Origin: Paraburkholderia sp. Ac-20340
GTDB lineage: Bacteria > Pseudomonadota > Gammaproteobacteria > Burkholderiales > Burkholderiaceae
Reading direction: 5' to 3'
NCBI RefSeq assembly: GCF_017104965.1
Contig: NZ_JAAGPR010000003.1
Coordinates: 186,001-250,000 of the forward strand
Length of the DNA stretch: 64,000 nucleotides
The number at the start of each line of letters is the position of its first letter. Within the stretch, counting starts at the first letter, position 1. A model generated the notes under the pieces. That model was not told where the DNA came from, ran no database searches, and saw only the letters and a program-made list of their open reading frames with translations. Below, in pieces: positions 8,564 through 16,566 of this stretch. The position numbers and the translations under genes are program-made.

Positions 8564-9355
8564 TCAGGCCGTTGCGAGCCACGCCACGTAGCGCGACGCG
8601 TCTTCGTCGATACGCGCTTCGTCGAACGGAAACTCGATGCCGCGTGGCACGTTCGCCGGCAGGCGCGCGAGCGCGGCGCGGCACAGCGGATCGTCGGCGG
8701 CGGGCGCACAGGCGAAGCGTCGCGCGCCTTCACCCTCGACCGCCTTGCAATGGATGTATTCGACGTACGGCGCGAGCGCGACGGCGGCCATCAGCGGCGC
8801 TTCGCCGGTCCACTGCCAGTTGCCGATGTCGAAAGTCATGCCGATCAGCTTGTCCTCGTTCGCGGCGCGCAAGGCGCGGAACAACGCGGTGAACTGCGCG
8901 AGCTTGCCGCCCTGTTCGAGCTGGCCGTTCTCGACCACGACACGCAGCGCGCCTTCCTCGCCTTCCGGTGCCTTCAGGCCGAGTTCTTCGAGAATCGCCG
9001 CGAGTCGCGCGACATGCGCCTCGCCGGCAAAACCGCCCAGTTGCAGTTTGACGAAGCGCGCGCCCAGCGCACGGGCGCATTCGACGGCGTGGCGCAGTTG
9101 CGCTTCGTTGAGCGCGCCGTCATCGGCGTAAAGCGTGTCGGGCGTCGACCAGACCGGCCACAAGCCCGATCCCGCAAGCGACGTGCCGAGCGCACGCAGC
9201 GCAGCGGGCTCGGCATCCGCGTCGTGCATCAGTTCGCGCCGCACTTCGAACGCGCCCGCGCCCGCCGCTTTCGTTGCGCCGAACCACGCCGCATGGCCGT
9301 CACGCCAGATCGATCCTGCGCCAAACGCGCTTGCCACAATTGCTACTTCCGCCAT
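8564..9355 (-). CDS. kguE: sugar phosphate isomerase/epimerase-like TIM-barrel protein (KguE)
   Basis: A 263-residue AP-endonuclease-2/xylose-isomerase-like TIM barrel. Metal-site-type residues appear in order: Glu in VVVENGQ, Asp in MTFDIGNW, His in YIHCKAV and Glu in PRGIEFPFD. It is the first gene of the kgu operon, as in Pseudomonas kguEKTD. Its exact step is not settled in the family; an isomerase or epimerase acting before the kinase is usually assumed. ATG 9355 has AGGAAG upstream. Confidence 0.78.
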   Translation of the reverse strand: MAEVAIVASAFGAGSIWRDGHAAWFGATKAAGAGAFEVRRELMHDADAEPAALRALGTSLAGSGLWPVWSTPDTLYADDGALNEAQLRHAVECARALGARFVKLQLGGFAGEAHVARLAAILEELGLKAPEGEEGALRVVVENGQLEQGGKLAQFTALFRALRAANEDKLIGMTFDIGNWQWTGEAPLMAAVALAPYVEYIHCKAVEGEGARRFACAPAADDPLCRAALARLPANVPRGIEFPFDEARIDEDASRYVAWLATA

Positions 9356-9427
9356 CGTCGTCTTCCTGTTGCATCCCGTTGCTGCCGGTTCCGCTTGCCT
9401 GAATTTGCGCGTCTCCGCGCGATGTGT

Positions 9428-9443
9428 TTGGAACCGGTTCCAA
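9428..9443. promoter_or_regulatory. perfect 16-bp palindrome, candidate PtxS operator
   Basis: TTGGAACCGGTTCCAA is fully palindromic and lies 73 bases before the kguE start codon. Its core AACCGGTT is shared with the PtxS box TGAAACCGGTTTCA known from Pseudomonas, and the operon encodes a PtxS-like LacI repressor. It is not repeated in front of ptxS, which fits control through one promoter. Confidence 0.8.
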
Positions 9444-9550
9444 TCTGGCGCCGAAAAAAAGCGCCTGGGCGCCTGGGTTCCGAACCGTCAAATTGATGGC
9501 GCGATGTTGCGCCGACCCCGCAACCCGCGCCATTGTGGAAATCCCCTAAA

Positions 9551-10513
9551 TCAAGGCGGGAACCTTGTGCCGGCCGCGGTGTTGTCTGAACTGGCACCGT
9601 TTTGCCCAGGCTCGTCGAGCAGACAGAGTTCGAGAAAGCGCTGCGCCACGCGCGAAGCCGCGCCCGCGTGCGGCACCACGATCGAAAAGCGCCGCGCGAG
9701 GGGCTCCGGGCCGATGCGGATCTGCTGGAGCGCGCCGTCTTCGTGGCGCATCGACATGGCCGAAACGAAGCCGATTCCCATGCCCGCCCGCACCGCTTCC
9801 TTCACGCCCTCCACGCCCGCGATTTCGAGCGCGACGCGCATCGGCACCGCCGCGCGCGCAAACGCGCGCTCGACCAGCTGGCGCACGCCCGAGCCGTCCT
9901 CGCGCAGCACCACGGGCAGATTGGCAAACGCCGACAGATCGCAGCGCTGTGCGCCTGCTGCAAGCGTGGCGTCCACGGCGCCGAGCAGCGCATGCCCGCG
10001 CGGCGCAATCGCGACGATTTCGTCCTCGTGCCACGGATGCACGGCGCAATCGGCGGGCAGTTGCGCGCCCACCGGCCCTTCCACCAGCGCGATATCGAGT
10101 TGACCGAGCATCGCCACCACATCGGCGGTATTGCCGCTGGCCGTTTCCAGCTTCACGTCCGGATAACGCCGATGAAACGCCGCCACCAGATACGGCAGCC
10201 GGTAGCTCGCGGGCGTCGTGCTCGCGCCGATGCGCAGCGTGCCGCGTTCGAGCCCGCGCAGCGCGTCGCGGAACGCCAGCGTATCGCGCCAGTTTTCGCG
10301 CAGCCGCGCCGCGTAGGCCGCGAGTTGCTCGCCGGTGGGCGTGAGGCGCACGCCGCGCCCGTCGCGCAGATACAGCGGCTCGCCGAATTCCTCCTGCAAC
10401 AGCCGCAACTGCCCGGACACGGCGGGCTGCGACAGATGCAAGGCCTGCGCGGCGCGGCTGATGTTCAGATGCTCGGCGACGGCAGCGAAAGTTATCAGTT
10501 GTTCCGGGGTCAT
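9551..10513 (-). CDS. LysR-family regulator divergent from yeiH
   Basis: A 320-residue LysR-type activator. The N-terminal helix-turn-helix reads AEHLNISRAAQALHLSQPAVSGQLR (split across residues 14-38), and the effector domain starts near residue 92 (LRIGASTTPASYRLP). I take ATG 10513 (MTPEQL); an in-frame TTG lies nine bases upstream. It is divergent from a YeiH-family membrane protein, as yeiE/yeiH are in enterobacteria, so it probably controls that gene from the 111-base shared gap. The effector is unknown. Confidence 0.85.
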   Translation of the reverse strand: MTPEQLITFAAVAEHLNISRAAQALHLSQPAVSGQLRLLQEEFGEPLYLRDGRGVRLTPTGEQLAAYAARLRENWRDTLAFRDALRGLERGTLRIGASTTPASYRLPYLVAAFHRRYPDVKLETASGNTADVVAMLGQLDIALVEGPVGAQLPADCAVHPWHEDEIVAIAPRGHALLGAVDATLAAGAQRCDLSAFANLPVVLREDGSGVRQLVERAFARAAVPMRVALEIAGVEGVKEAVRAGMGIGFVSAMSMRHEDGALQQIRIGPEPLARRFSIVVPHAGAASRVAQRFLELCLLDEPGQNGASSDNTAAGTRFPP

Positions 10514-10570
10514 CGCGGTCAATTATAGGGTTGACTTATAGTTTACTTCGCAAATGACGATTTTTCATAT

Positions 10571-10588
10571 CCTTATATCTAAATTAGG
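10571..10588. promoter_or_regulatory. AT-rich imperfect dyad between the LysR gene and yeiH
   Basis: CCTTATATCTAAATTAGG is an imperfect dyad (CCT...AGG ends, AT-rich core) in the divergent intergenic region, 37 bases before the yeiH start. AT-rich dyads of this kind are common LysR targets. A possible -35 element, TTGACT, is at 10531-10536. Confidence 0.35.
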
Positions 10589-10624
10589 ATTAGCGCATTC
10601 GAAGCCGTTTGCTTCTTCCACGGA

Positions 10625-11728
10625 ATGCCTACTGCCATGTCCACTACGTCGCCTACGCTTGCGCACCCGTCGCTCTCGACACACGGCCAGATCAACGGCG
10701 TGTTGTTCGTCGCGCTGTTTGCCTTCGCCGTTACCCGGCTCGCCGCCCTGCCCGCCATCGCCAATCTGGGCTTGAGCCCGCTGATCGTCGGTATCGTCGC
10801 GGGGGCGATCTACGGCAATCTGCTGCCCGACACCATGCCCGAAAGCTGGGCGGCTGGCGTCAACTTCTCCGCGCGCAAGCTGTTGCGCATCGCCGTGGCG
10901 TTCTTCGGTCTGCGCGTGAGCCTGCAGGAAATCGCTCAGGTGGGCGTGCCGGGGCTCGTCGAATCGGTGGTGATCGTCGTGAGCACGCTGGTGATCGGCA
11001 CCTGGGCGGGCATGAAATTCATGAAACTCGACCGCGATACGGCCATTCTCACGGCCGCCGGCAGCGCGATCTGCGGTGCGGCCGCGGTGCTGGCCTTCGA
11101 GTCGACGCTGCAATCGAAGCCGCACAAGAGCGCGATGGCGGTGGGCAGCGTGGTGCTGTTCGGCACGCTGTCGATGTTCCTCTACCCGCTGCTGTACCGC
11201 GCTGGCTGGCTGCACCTGGATACGGTCGGCGCCGGTCTGTTCTTCGGCGGCACGATTCACGAAGTTGCGCAGGTCGTGGGTGCGGCAAGCAATGTGAGCC
11301 CGGAAACCACGCACATCGCCACCATCGTCAAGATGACCCGCGTGATGCTGCTCGTGCCGGTGCTGCTGGTGCTCGGCGTGTGGCTCAATCGCTCGGCGCG
11401 TAGTGCGGTCGGGGCAGTCGGAGCAATGAGCGCCGATGATGCGAAGTCCGGCGCCCGCAAGCTGGCGGTGCCCTGGTTCGCGCTCGGTTTCCTCGCGCTG
11501 GTGGTGGTGAACTCGCTGCACGTGCTGCCCGAACCGGCCACCTCGACGCTCAATATGCTCGACACCTTCGCACTGACCATGGCCATGACGGCGCTCGGTA
11601 TCGAAACGCGGGTTTCGCAGATTCGCCAGGCCGGCCCGCGTGCGCTGACCACGGGTTTCATCCTCTACGTGTGGCTGGTGTTCGGCGGCCTCGCGATTAC
11701 CTGGGGCGTGCAACGGCTGTTCGGCTAA
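10625..11728 (+). CDS. yeiH: YeiH family (UPF0324) putative sulfate/anion exporter
   Basis: A 367-residue membrane protein with about ten hydrophobic segments. Family segments are visible: GLSPLIVGIVAGAIYGN near the N-terminus, SARKLLRIAVAFFGLRVS, AAGSAICGAAAVLAF and FFGGTIHEVAQVVGA. These are hallmarks of the UPF0324/YeiH family, annotated as a putative sulfate exporter. ATG 10625 is used; ATG 10637 is an alternative with GGAA upstream. It is divergent from its likely LysR activator and ends before an intrinsic terminator. Confidence 0.85.
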   Translation: MPTAMSTTSPTLAHPSLSTHGQINGVLFVALFAFAVTRLAALPAIANLGLSPLIVGIVAGAIYGNLLPDTMPESWAAGVNFSARKLLRIAVAFFGLRVSLQEIAQVGVPGLVESVVIVVSTLVIGTWAGMKFMKLDRDTAILTAAGSAICGAAAVLAFESTLQSKPHKSAMAVGSVVLFGTLSMFLYPLLYRAGWLHLDTVGAGLFFGGTIHEVAQVVGAASNVSPETTHIATIVKMTRVMLLVPVLLVLGVWLNRSARSAVGAVGAMSADDAKSGARKLAVPWFALGFLALVVVNSLHVLPEPATSTLNMLDTFALTMAMTALGIETRVSQIRQAGPRALTTGFILYVWLVFGGLAITWGVQRLFG

Positions 11729-11818
11729 TACCAGCGATCTGCAACGACTTGCGGTTAATGACAGGAACGTATTCGAGGGACCACCTGAGAGATCGCGCAC
11801 CGGCCAACCCGGTCGCTT

Positions 11819-11842
11819 GCCCCGCCACCGGCGGGGCTTTTT
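11819..11842 (+). terminator. intrinsic terminator after yeiH
   Basis: GCCCCGCC (11819-11826), a 3-base loop and GGCGGGGC (11830-11837) are followed by TTTTT. Confidence 0.9.
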
Positions 11843-11947
11843 GCGCTTGTGCGGCGCGCTTTGTGCGTCGACAAACCGCCACGCCACGCAGCGCCCAGGC
11901 GCGACGGTTGCGGCCCATACTGTCCGATCCGATCAAGGGGACGACCG

Positions 11948-12682
11948 ATGGCATACGAACTGTATTACTGGGACGGTTTGCAGGGACGCGGCGAATTCGT
12001 GCGGCTCGCGCTGGAGGAAGCCGGTGCGCCCTATGTGGATGTCGCGCGCGGCTCGAAAGAGGACGGCGAGGGAATCGGCGCGATGATGGCCGAACTGGAG
12101 AGCGACGGTCCGTACCCGCCCTACGCCCCGCCCTTTCTCAAGGACGGCGACCTGCTCGTGCCGCACGTCGCCAACATCCTGTTCTATCTCGGTCCGAAGC
12201 TCAAGCTCGCGCCGCACGACGAGGGCATGCGCATCGTCGCGAACGGGCTGCAACTGACGATCGCCGATCTCGTGACCGAAGTGCACGACACGCATCATCC
12301 GATCGCAAGCGGCCTCTACTACGAAGACCAGAAGGACGAAGCGAAGGCGCGCTCGAAAGACTTCATCCAGCATCGCATGCCCAGATTCATGGGCTATTTC
12401 GAGCGCGTGCTCGCGCAGAATCCGCAGGGGCCGCAGCATATGGTTGGCCGTGCGCTCAGTTACGTCGATCTGTCGATGTTCCAGGTCGTCGAAGGGCTGC
12501 GCTATGCGTTTCCGAAAGCGACCAGGCATCTCGCCGATCACTATCCGCATATCGTCGCGCTGCACGATGCCGTGGCCGCGCGGCCGAATATCGCCGCGTA
12601 CGTGCAGTCGGAGCGCCGGTTGCCGTTCAACGACACGGGCATCTTCCGCCACTACCCGGAACTGGACCGGGCCGTGCGCTGA
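11948..12682 (+). CDS. glutathione S-transferase family protein
   Basis: A 244-residue protein. The N-terminal thioredoxin-like domain begins YELYYWDGLQGRGEFVRLAL, resembling the YF..GRGE..R start of sigma/pi-type GSTs with the glutathione-activating Tyr near residue 6-7. The C-terminal helical domain holds the VGRALSYVDLSMFQVVE segment (the conserved SxxD-type N-capping box of GSTs). ATG 11948 follows AAGGGG about 8 bases upstream. It stands as a single gene. The substrate is unknown; conjugation or peroxidase activity is inferred from the family. Confidence 0.85.
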   Translation: MAYELYYWDGLQGRGEFVRLALEEAGAPYVDVARGSKEDGEGIGAMMAELESDGPYPPYAPPFLKDGDLLVPHVANILFYLGPKLKLAPHDEGMRIVANGLQLTIADLVTEVHDTHHPIASGLYYEDQKDEAKARSKDFIQHRMPRFMGYFERVLAQNPQGPQHMVGRALSYVDLSMFQVVEGLRYAFPKATRHLADHYPHIVALHDAVAARPNIAAYVQSERRLPFNDTGIFRHYPELDRAVR

Positions 12683-12812
12683 ACACCTGTGCGCGGCAAC
12701 CATCACGCTTGAACGCTGCCGCCGCATCACGCGCGGCCGCTTTTTCTTTGCCTCAAGCGCCGCGCTGCACGTATGCGCGGCTTTTTTCAACCGACCAACC
12801 TGCCCGCCTGCC

Positions 12813-14558
12813 GTGCTGTCATTCCTGCTGAAACTGCGCACCCGCGCCCGCGACCTCTTTCGCCTTTCCGACGCCCACACGATGCTCATCTGGTCGGTCA
12901 TCGTCGGCGTGGCGGGGGCTTTTGCGACCGTCCTCTTTCGCGAAGGCATCGCCCATCTGCAAATCCTGTTTACCGGTAGCGAAGGCAGTTTCGTCGAGAT
13001 GGCGCGCCGCCTGCCCTGGCATACGCGCATCTGGCTGCCGGCCACGGGCGGCTTCGTCGCAGGCTGCCTGCTGCTGATGGCCCGACGCAGTTCGCCGGGC
13101 ACCGGCAGCAAGCCGATCCACACCGACTACGTCGAAGCCGTGGCGATCGGCGATGGCGTGATGCCGGTCGGCAAGAGCATCTGGCGCAGCGCGTCGTCGC
13201 TGTTCACGATCGCAAGCGGCGGCTCGATCGGCCGCGAAGGTCCGATGGTGCAACTGGCCGCGCTCGCGGCTTCGCTGATCGGGCGCTGGGTCCACTTCGA
13301 TCCGCAGCGTCTGCGCCTGCTGGTGGCGTGCGGCGCGGCGGCCGGTATCACCTCGGCCTATAACGCGCCGATTGCCGGCGCGTTCTTCGTCACCGAAATC
13401 GTGCTGGGCGCGATCGTCATGGAAAGCTTCGGGCCGATCGTGGTCGCTTCGGTGGTCGCGAACATCACGATGCGCGAATTCGCGGGCTACAAGCCGCCGT
13501 ACGAGATGCCGGTGTTTCCGCCGGTCACGGGCGTGGAGGTGCTGCTGTTCGTGGCGCTCGGGATTCTGTGCGGCGTGCTGGCGCCGCGCTTTCTTTCGAT
13601 GATGGACGTGACGAAGGCCGGCTTTAGCCGCCTCAAGCTGCCGTTGCCCGCGAAGCTCGCACTGGGCGGCCTCGTTTGCGGCGTGCTTTCCGTGTGGACG
13701 CCCGAAGTCTGGGGCAACGGCTACAGCGTGGTGAACTCGATCCTGCATTCGCCGTGGACCTGGACGGCGCTCGCCACCGTGCTGGTGTTCAAACTGGTTG
13801 CGACGGCGGCGACGGTCGGTTCCGGCGCGGTCGGCGGCGTCTTCACGCCAACGCTCTTCATGGGCGCCGTACTCGGCTGTCTGTTCGGCCAGGGCATGCA
13901 CGCGTTGTGGCCGCATGGCACTTCAGCGCCGTTCGCCTATGCAATCGTCGGCATGGGCGCCTTTCTGGCCGGCGCAACCCAGGCGCCGCTGATGGCGATC
14001 CTGATGATCTTCGAGATGACGCTCAGCTACCAGGTCGTGCTGCCGCTGATGCTGTCCTGCGTGGTCGCCTATTTCGTGGCGCGCGCAACCGGCACGAAGT
14101 CGATGTACGAAATCACGCTGCACCGCAATCGCGAGGAAGCCGAACGGCTGCGCCTGCGCGCCACGCAGATGCGCGAACTGATCCGTCCCGCCGATACCGT
14201 CGTGCGCGCCGAAGCCACCGTGCAGGACATGACGCGCGTGTTCCTCGAATATCCGGTGAAATACCTCTATGTGACCGACGACACCGGCCGGTTCCTGGGC
14301 GCGGTCGCCCTCGCCGACATCACCAACGATTTGCTGCAAAAGCGCGATACCTCGAACAAGCACGCCTGCGATTACCTCAAGGCATCGTTCGACGTGTTGA
14401 CGCCCGACATGCCGCTCGCGGTCGCGCTACAGCACTTCATGTCGTTCCAGGGCGAGCGTCTGCCGGTGATCGAAAGCGCGCAGCAACCCCGTCTGGCGGG
14501 CGTGGTTTACAAGACGTCGCTGCTCGACGCCTATCAGCGGATGAACCCCGAGCGATAA
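12813..14558 (+). CDS. ClcB-like CLC chloride channel/transporter with C-terminal CBS domains
   Basis: A 581-residue CLC protein. I take GTG 12813 (MLSFLLKL when initiated); no upstream ATG gives a CLC-like N-terminus. CLC signatures are present: SGGSIGREGP with the gating glutamate at residue 142, NAPIAGAFF, and GSGAVGGVFTP. Residues from about 450 form a paired CBS module (TVQDMTRVFLEYPVKYLYVTD..., then FMSFQGERLPVIE). By motif alignment the position of the E. coli ClcA proton glutamate E203 is Ile196, after Glu195. That variant may make it a channel-like or altered exchanger; this is inference. Confidence 0.88.
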   Translation: MLSFLLKLRTRARDLFRLSDAHTMLIWSVIVGVAGAFATVLFREGIAHLQILFTGSEGSFVEMARRLPWHTRIWLPATGGFVAGCLLLMARRSSPGTGSKPIHTDYVEAVAIGDGVMPVGKSIWRSASSLFTIASGGSIGREGPMVQLAALAASLIGRWVHFDPQRLRLLVACGAAAGITSAYNAPIAGAFFVTEIVLGAIVMESFGPIVVASVVANITMREFAGYKPPYEMPVFPPVTGVEVLLFVALGILCGVLAPRFLSMMDVTKAGFSRLKLPLPAKLALGGLVCGVLSVWTPEVWGNGYSVVNSILHSPWTWTALATVLVFKLVATAATVGSGAVGGVFTPTLFMGAVLGCLFGQGMHALWPHGTSAPFAYAIVGMGAFLAGATQAPLMAILMIFEMTLSYQVVLPLMLSCVVAYFVARATGTKSMYEITLHRNREEAERLRLRATQMRELIRPADTVVRAEATVQDMTRVFLEYPVKYLYVTDDTGRFLGAVALADITNDLLQKRDTSNKHACDYLKASFDVLTPDMPLAVALQHFMSFQGERLPVIESAQQPRLAGVVYKTSLLDAYQRMNPER

Positions 14559-14861
14559 GCACGCGATTGACGTGTATTAACGTCTAGATCACTGATTTCA
14601 TGAGACAAATCAAAAAAGCACGTGCGTGCGAGACGTAAGGCCGCATTTGCTGCCATTATTGGATTTCCGCTCGCGCGCGCACGCTGACAGATACTTTCAT
14701 TGTTCTGTCGCTGCTTTCCCGCACGCCCTGCGGCGCCGTGTGGCCCGCGAGGTTTCTCCAGCTTCCTGCTCGCGGCTGCCCTGCCTCGTCCGGTCAGCCT
14801 GACCGCAACGGCACGGCACTTGCTGCGTCCTTCGGGCCGCATGAGGAAAGGAGGTCGAGCG
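14559..14861. other. 303-base intergenic stretch
   Basis: It lies between the CLC gene and a small secreted-protein gene. It holds an A-rich segment near 14605-14620 and, at the right end, the strong ribosome binding site AAAGGAGGT (14847-14855). I see no coding sequence with convincing codon use, no terminator and no clear promoter. Confidence 0.4.
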
Positions 14862-15122
14862 ATGAAAACCTCGACAGTGTTGACTACCGTGCTGCTGTCG
14901 GCCTCGTGCTTCGCCGCACCTGTGCGCACGCAGGACGCCCAGATCGACCGGGCCAGCGCGCCCGTGTCCGCCCTGCGCTCGCCCATGGCCGATGTGCCGG
15001 TGGCGCCGCCCGCGCCCGACGTGCCTAGCGCCACAGGCGTGCAGCATTGGGAATATCTAAGCCTGCCCAAGTCCCATCGCCTCGATCGCACGCTCAGCCC
15101 GATCCTGCATCAGCAGACCTGA
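14862..15122 (+). CDS. small secreted hypothetical protein
   Basis: An 86-residue predicted exported protein. ATG 14862 is preceded by a near-perfect AAAGGAGGT, which decides the start. Residues 1-19 form a signal peptide (MKTSTVLTTVLLSASCFAA). The mature part is Pro/Ala-rich in the middle and ends with WEYLSLPKSHRLDRTLSP. I recognise no family. Possible cleavage after CFA-A leaves no lipobox in the right place, so periplasmic or secreted is more likely than lipoprotein. Confidence 0.6.
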   Translation: MKTSTVLTTVLLSASCFAAPVRTQDAQIDRASAPVSALRSPMADVPVAPPAPDVPSATGVQHWEYLSLPKSHRLDRTLSPILHQQT

Positions 15123-15339
15123 GCTTGAGCGTTAGCAAAAAGGCATGGCGGCACCCGCTGCGCACCTGTCGGCGGCGCGGCGCGGGATGTGTGTATGCTG
15201 GTTAGCGCGACGCCAGCGGCCGGTCGAGTTCATCGAAAGACCGCTGCTCAAGCTGTTTTTTTGCTTCGACACGAGCTGATTTTTCCGCCGACTCACCCAA
15301 GCGTCACGCCCGCGCGCTGCCGCGCCAAGGATTTTGCGC

Positions 15340-15570
15340 ATGTCCGCCTCGTCGATCCCCGAAGAACCCATCGATCTCCAGTTCAGCGACGTGCTGCGCG
15401 AAGTGCGCTGGCCCGCGAACAAGGACGATCTCGTCGAAGCCGCGCGCACGGCCGGCGCGAGCAACGAGGTGCTGGCGATTCTCGACGGAATGCCCGAGCA
15501 GGATTATCGCGACGTGGCCTCGGTCACGCGCCTGATCGGCAGCAACTACGGTCCTGGCCTCGGTATCTGA
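15340..15570 (+). CDS. DUF2795 family small protein
   Basis: A 76-residue protein starting at ATG 15340 with AAGGA about eight bases upstream. The body (LREVRWPANKDDLVEAARTAG, and LDGMPEQDYRDVASVTRLIG) matches DUF2795, small helical proteins with alternating WPA...K.ELV and LP...Y.S..EV motifs. It is convergent with the TetR gene, 19 bases apart. The function is unknown. Confidence 0.75.
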   Translation: MSASSIPEEPIDLQFSDVLREVRWPANKDDLVEAARTAGASNEVLAILDGMPEQDYRDVASVTRLIGSNYGPGLGI

Positions 15571-15589
15571 GGCGCTTCGCGCGACCGGT

Positions 15590-16222
15590 TCAGGCGTCGC
15601 GGCCGAACACCACACGCGCGAAGAAGCGGCCCAGCACCTCTTCCACCACCGGCAGCGTCACGTGCTGCGGATCGGCCGTGGACAGGAACTGCACGCCGTC
15701 GCACAAACCCATCAGGCCGAGCGCCATCAGGTCCGGCGCGATCGGCAGCGGCGTGCCCACGCGCGCGGAAAATTCTTCAATGTAAGCGGCAAGACGCTCG
15801 CGCTTTTCCTTCATGAAGGCGTTGAAACGCGTGCGAAAACGCGCGTCGCGGGCCGCGAGCAGTTTGGCTTCCACCCACAGCAGGAACATCTTGTTGTCCT
15901 GCGGCAGACGGCTATAGAAGGTCAGCACGCGCGCTTCCATGTCTTCGCGCGGGGCGTTCGCCTCGAAGATCGCGCGCAGATCGACTTCCATCGCCTCATG
16001 ATCGCGCCGCAGCAGTTCCACCATCAGTTCGGCCTTGCTCTCGAAATTCGAGTAGAAAGCGCCACGCGTGTAGCCCGCTTCGTGCGCGATGTCCTCCACA
16101 CTCGCGCCGACAAATCCCTTGGTCATGAACAGCGCCTGCGCGGCATCGAGCAGGCGCTCGCGTGTCTGGTCGCGGCTCTGCTCGCGGGTGAGTCGGGTGC
16201 GCGGAGTGGCTGGGCGCGTCAT
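15590..16222 (-). CDS. TetR-family repressor of the adjacent RND efflux operon
   Basis: A 210-residue TetR regulator. The N-terminal helix-turn-helix (LLDAAQALFMTKGFVGASV, then EAGYTRGAFYSNFESKAEL) is of the AcrR type, and the C-terminal ligand domain contains a TetR_C_6-like helix bundle (LLWVEAKLLAARD). It is divergent from an RND pump operon, and alternating TGTAT/ATACA half-sites overlap a promoter between them. The usual model is autorepression and repression of the pump, relieved by pump substrates; the ligand is not known. Confidence 0.88.
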   Translation of the reverse strand: MTRPATPRTRLTREQSRDQTRERLLDAAQALFMTKGFVGASVEDIAHEAGYTRGAFYSNFESKAELMVELLRRDHEAMEVDLRAIFEANAPREDMEARVLTFYSRLPQDNKMFLLWVEAKLLAARDARFRTRFNAFMKEKRERLAAYIEEFSARVGTPLPIAPDLMALGLMGLCDGVQFLSTADPQHVTLPVVEEVLGRFFARVVFGRDA

Positions 16223-16335
16223 GGTGTGGGAAAGCGAGTGAGATTTTTTGGGGACGGTGCCGCCGCGACGATGCCATGGGCATGACCCGGACGGTAGCGC
16301 GAGTCTAACACTGAATCTTTCCTCGGATTCATTCG

Positions 16336-16364
16336 TGTATTCAGATACAGCGTTGTATTAGAAT
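16336..16364. promoter_or_regulatory. pump promoter with overlapping TetR-type operator
   Basis: Three alternating half-sites, each separated by four bases: TGTAT (16336-16340), ATACA (16345-16349), TGTAT (16354-16358). A plus-strand promoter fits the same bases: -35 TGTATT (16336-16341), a 17-base spacer and -10 TAGAAT (16359-16364). Bound repressor would cover both promoter elements. Operator identity is inferred from symmetry and position. Confidence 0.6.
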
Positions 16365-16566
16365 CCTCTTCATCATCTGAGACCGGTGCGCGACGGAGGA
16401 GACATCCACGTGCCCCGCGTCTGCGCGCGGGCCTTCTGCATGCAGGCGAACTCAGCGGCGGCGCGACAGGCCCGGCGCGAGCAACAGGCGCGCGGACATG
16501 GCGCGCGTGCGTTCTACGCGTATCGAGGTCCATGTGAATCGTCGCAGTCGTGGCGCATCGAGCAGC

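Noticed and set aside
12717..12746. GC-rich repeat followed by TTTTT after the GST gene
   Set aside because: Arms pair for only about 5 bp with a long loop; not strong enough to list as a terminator.
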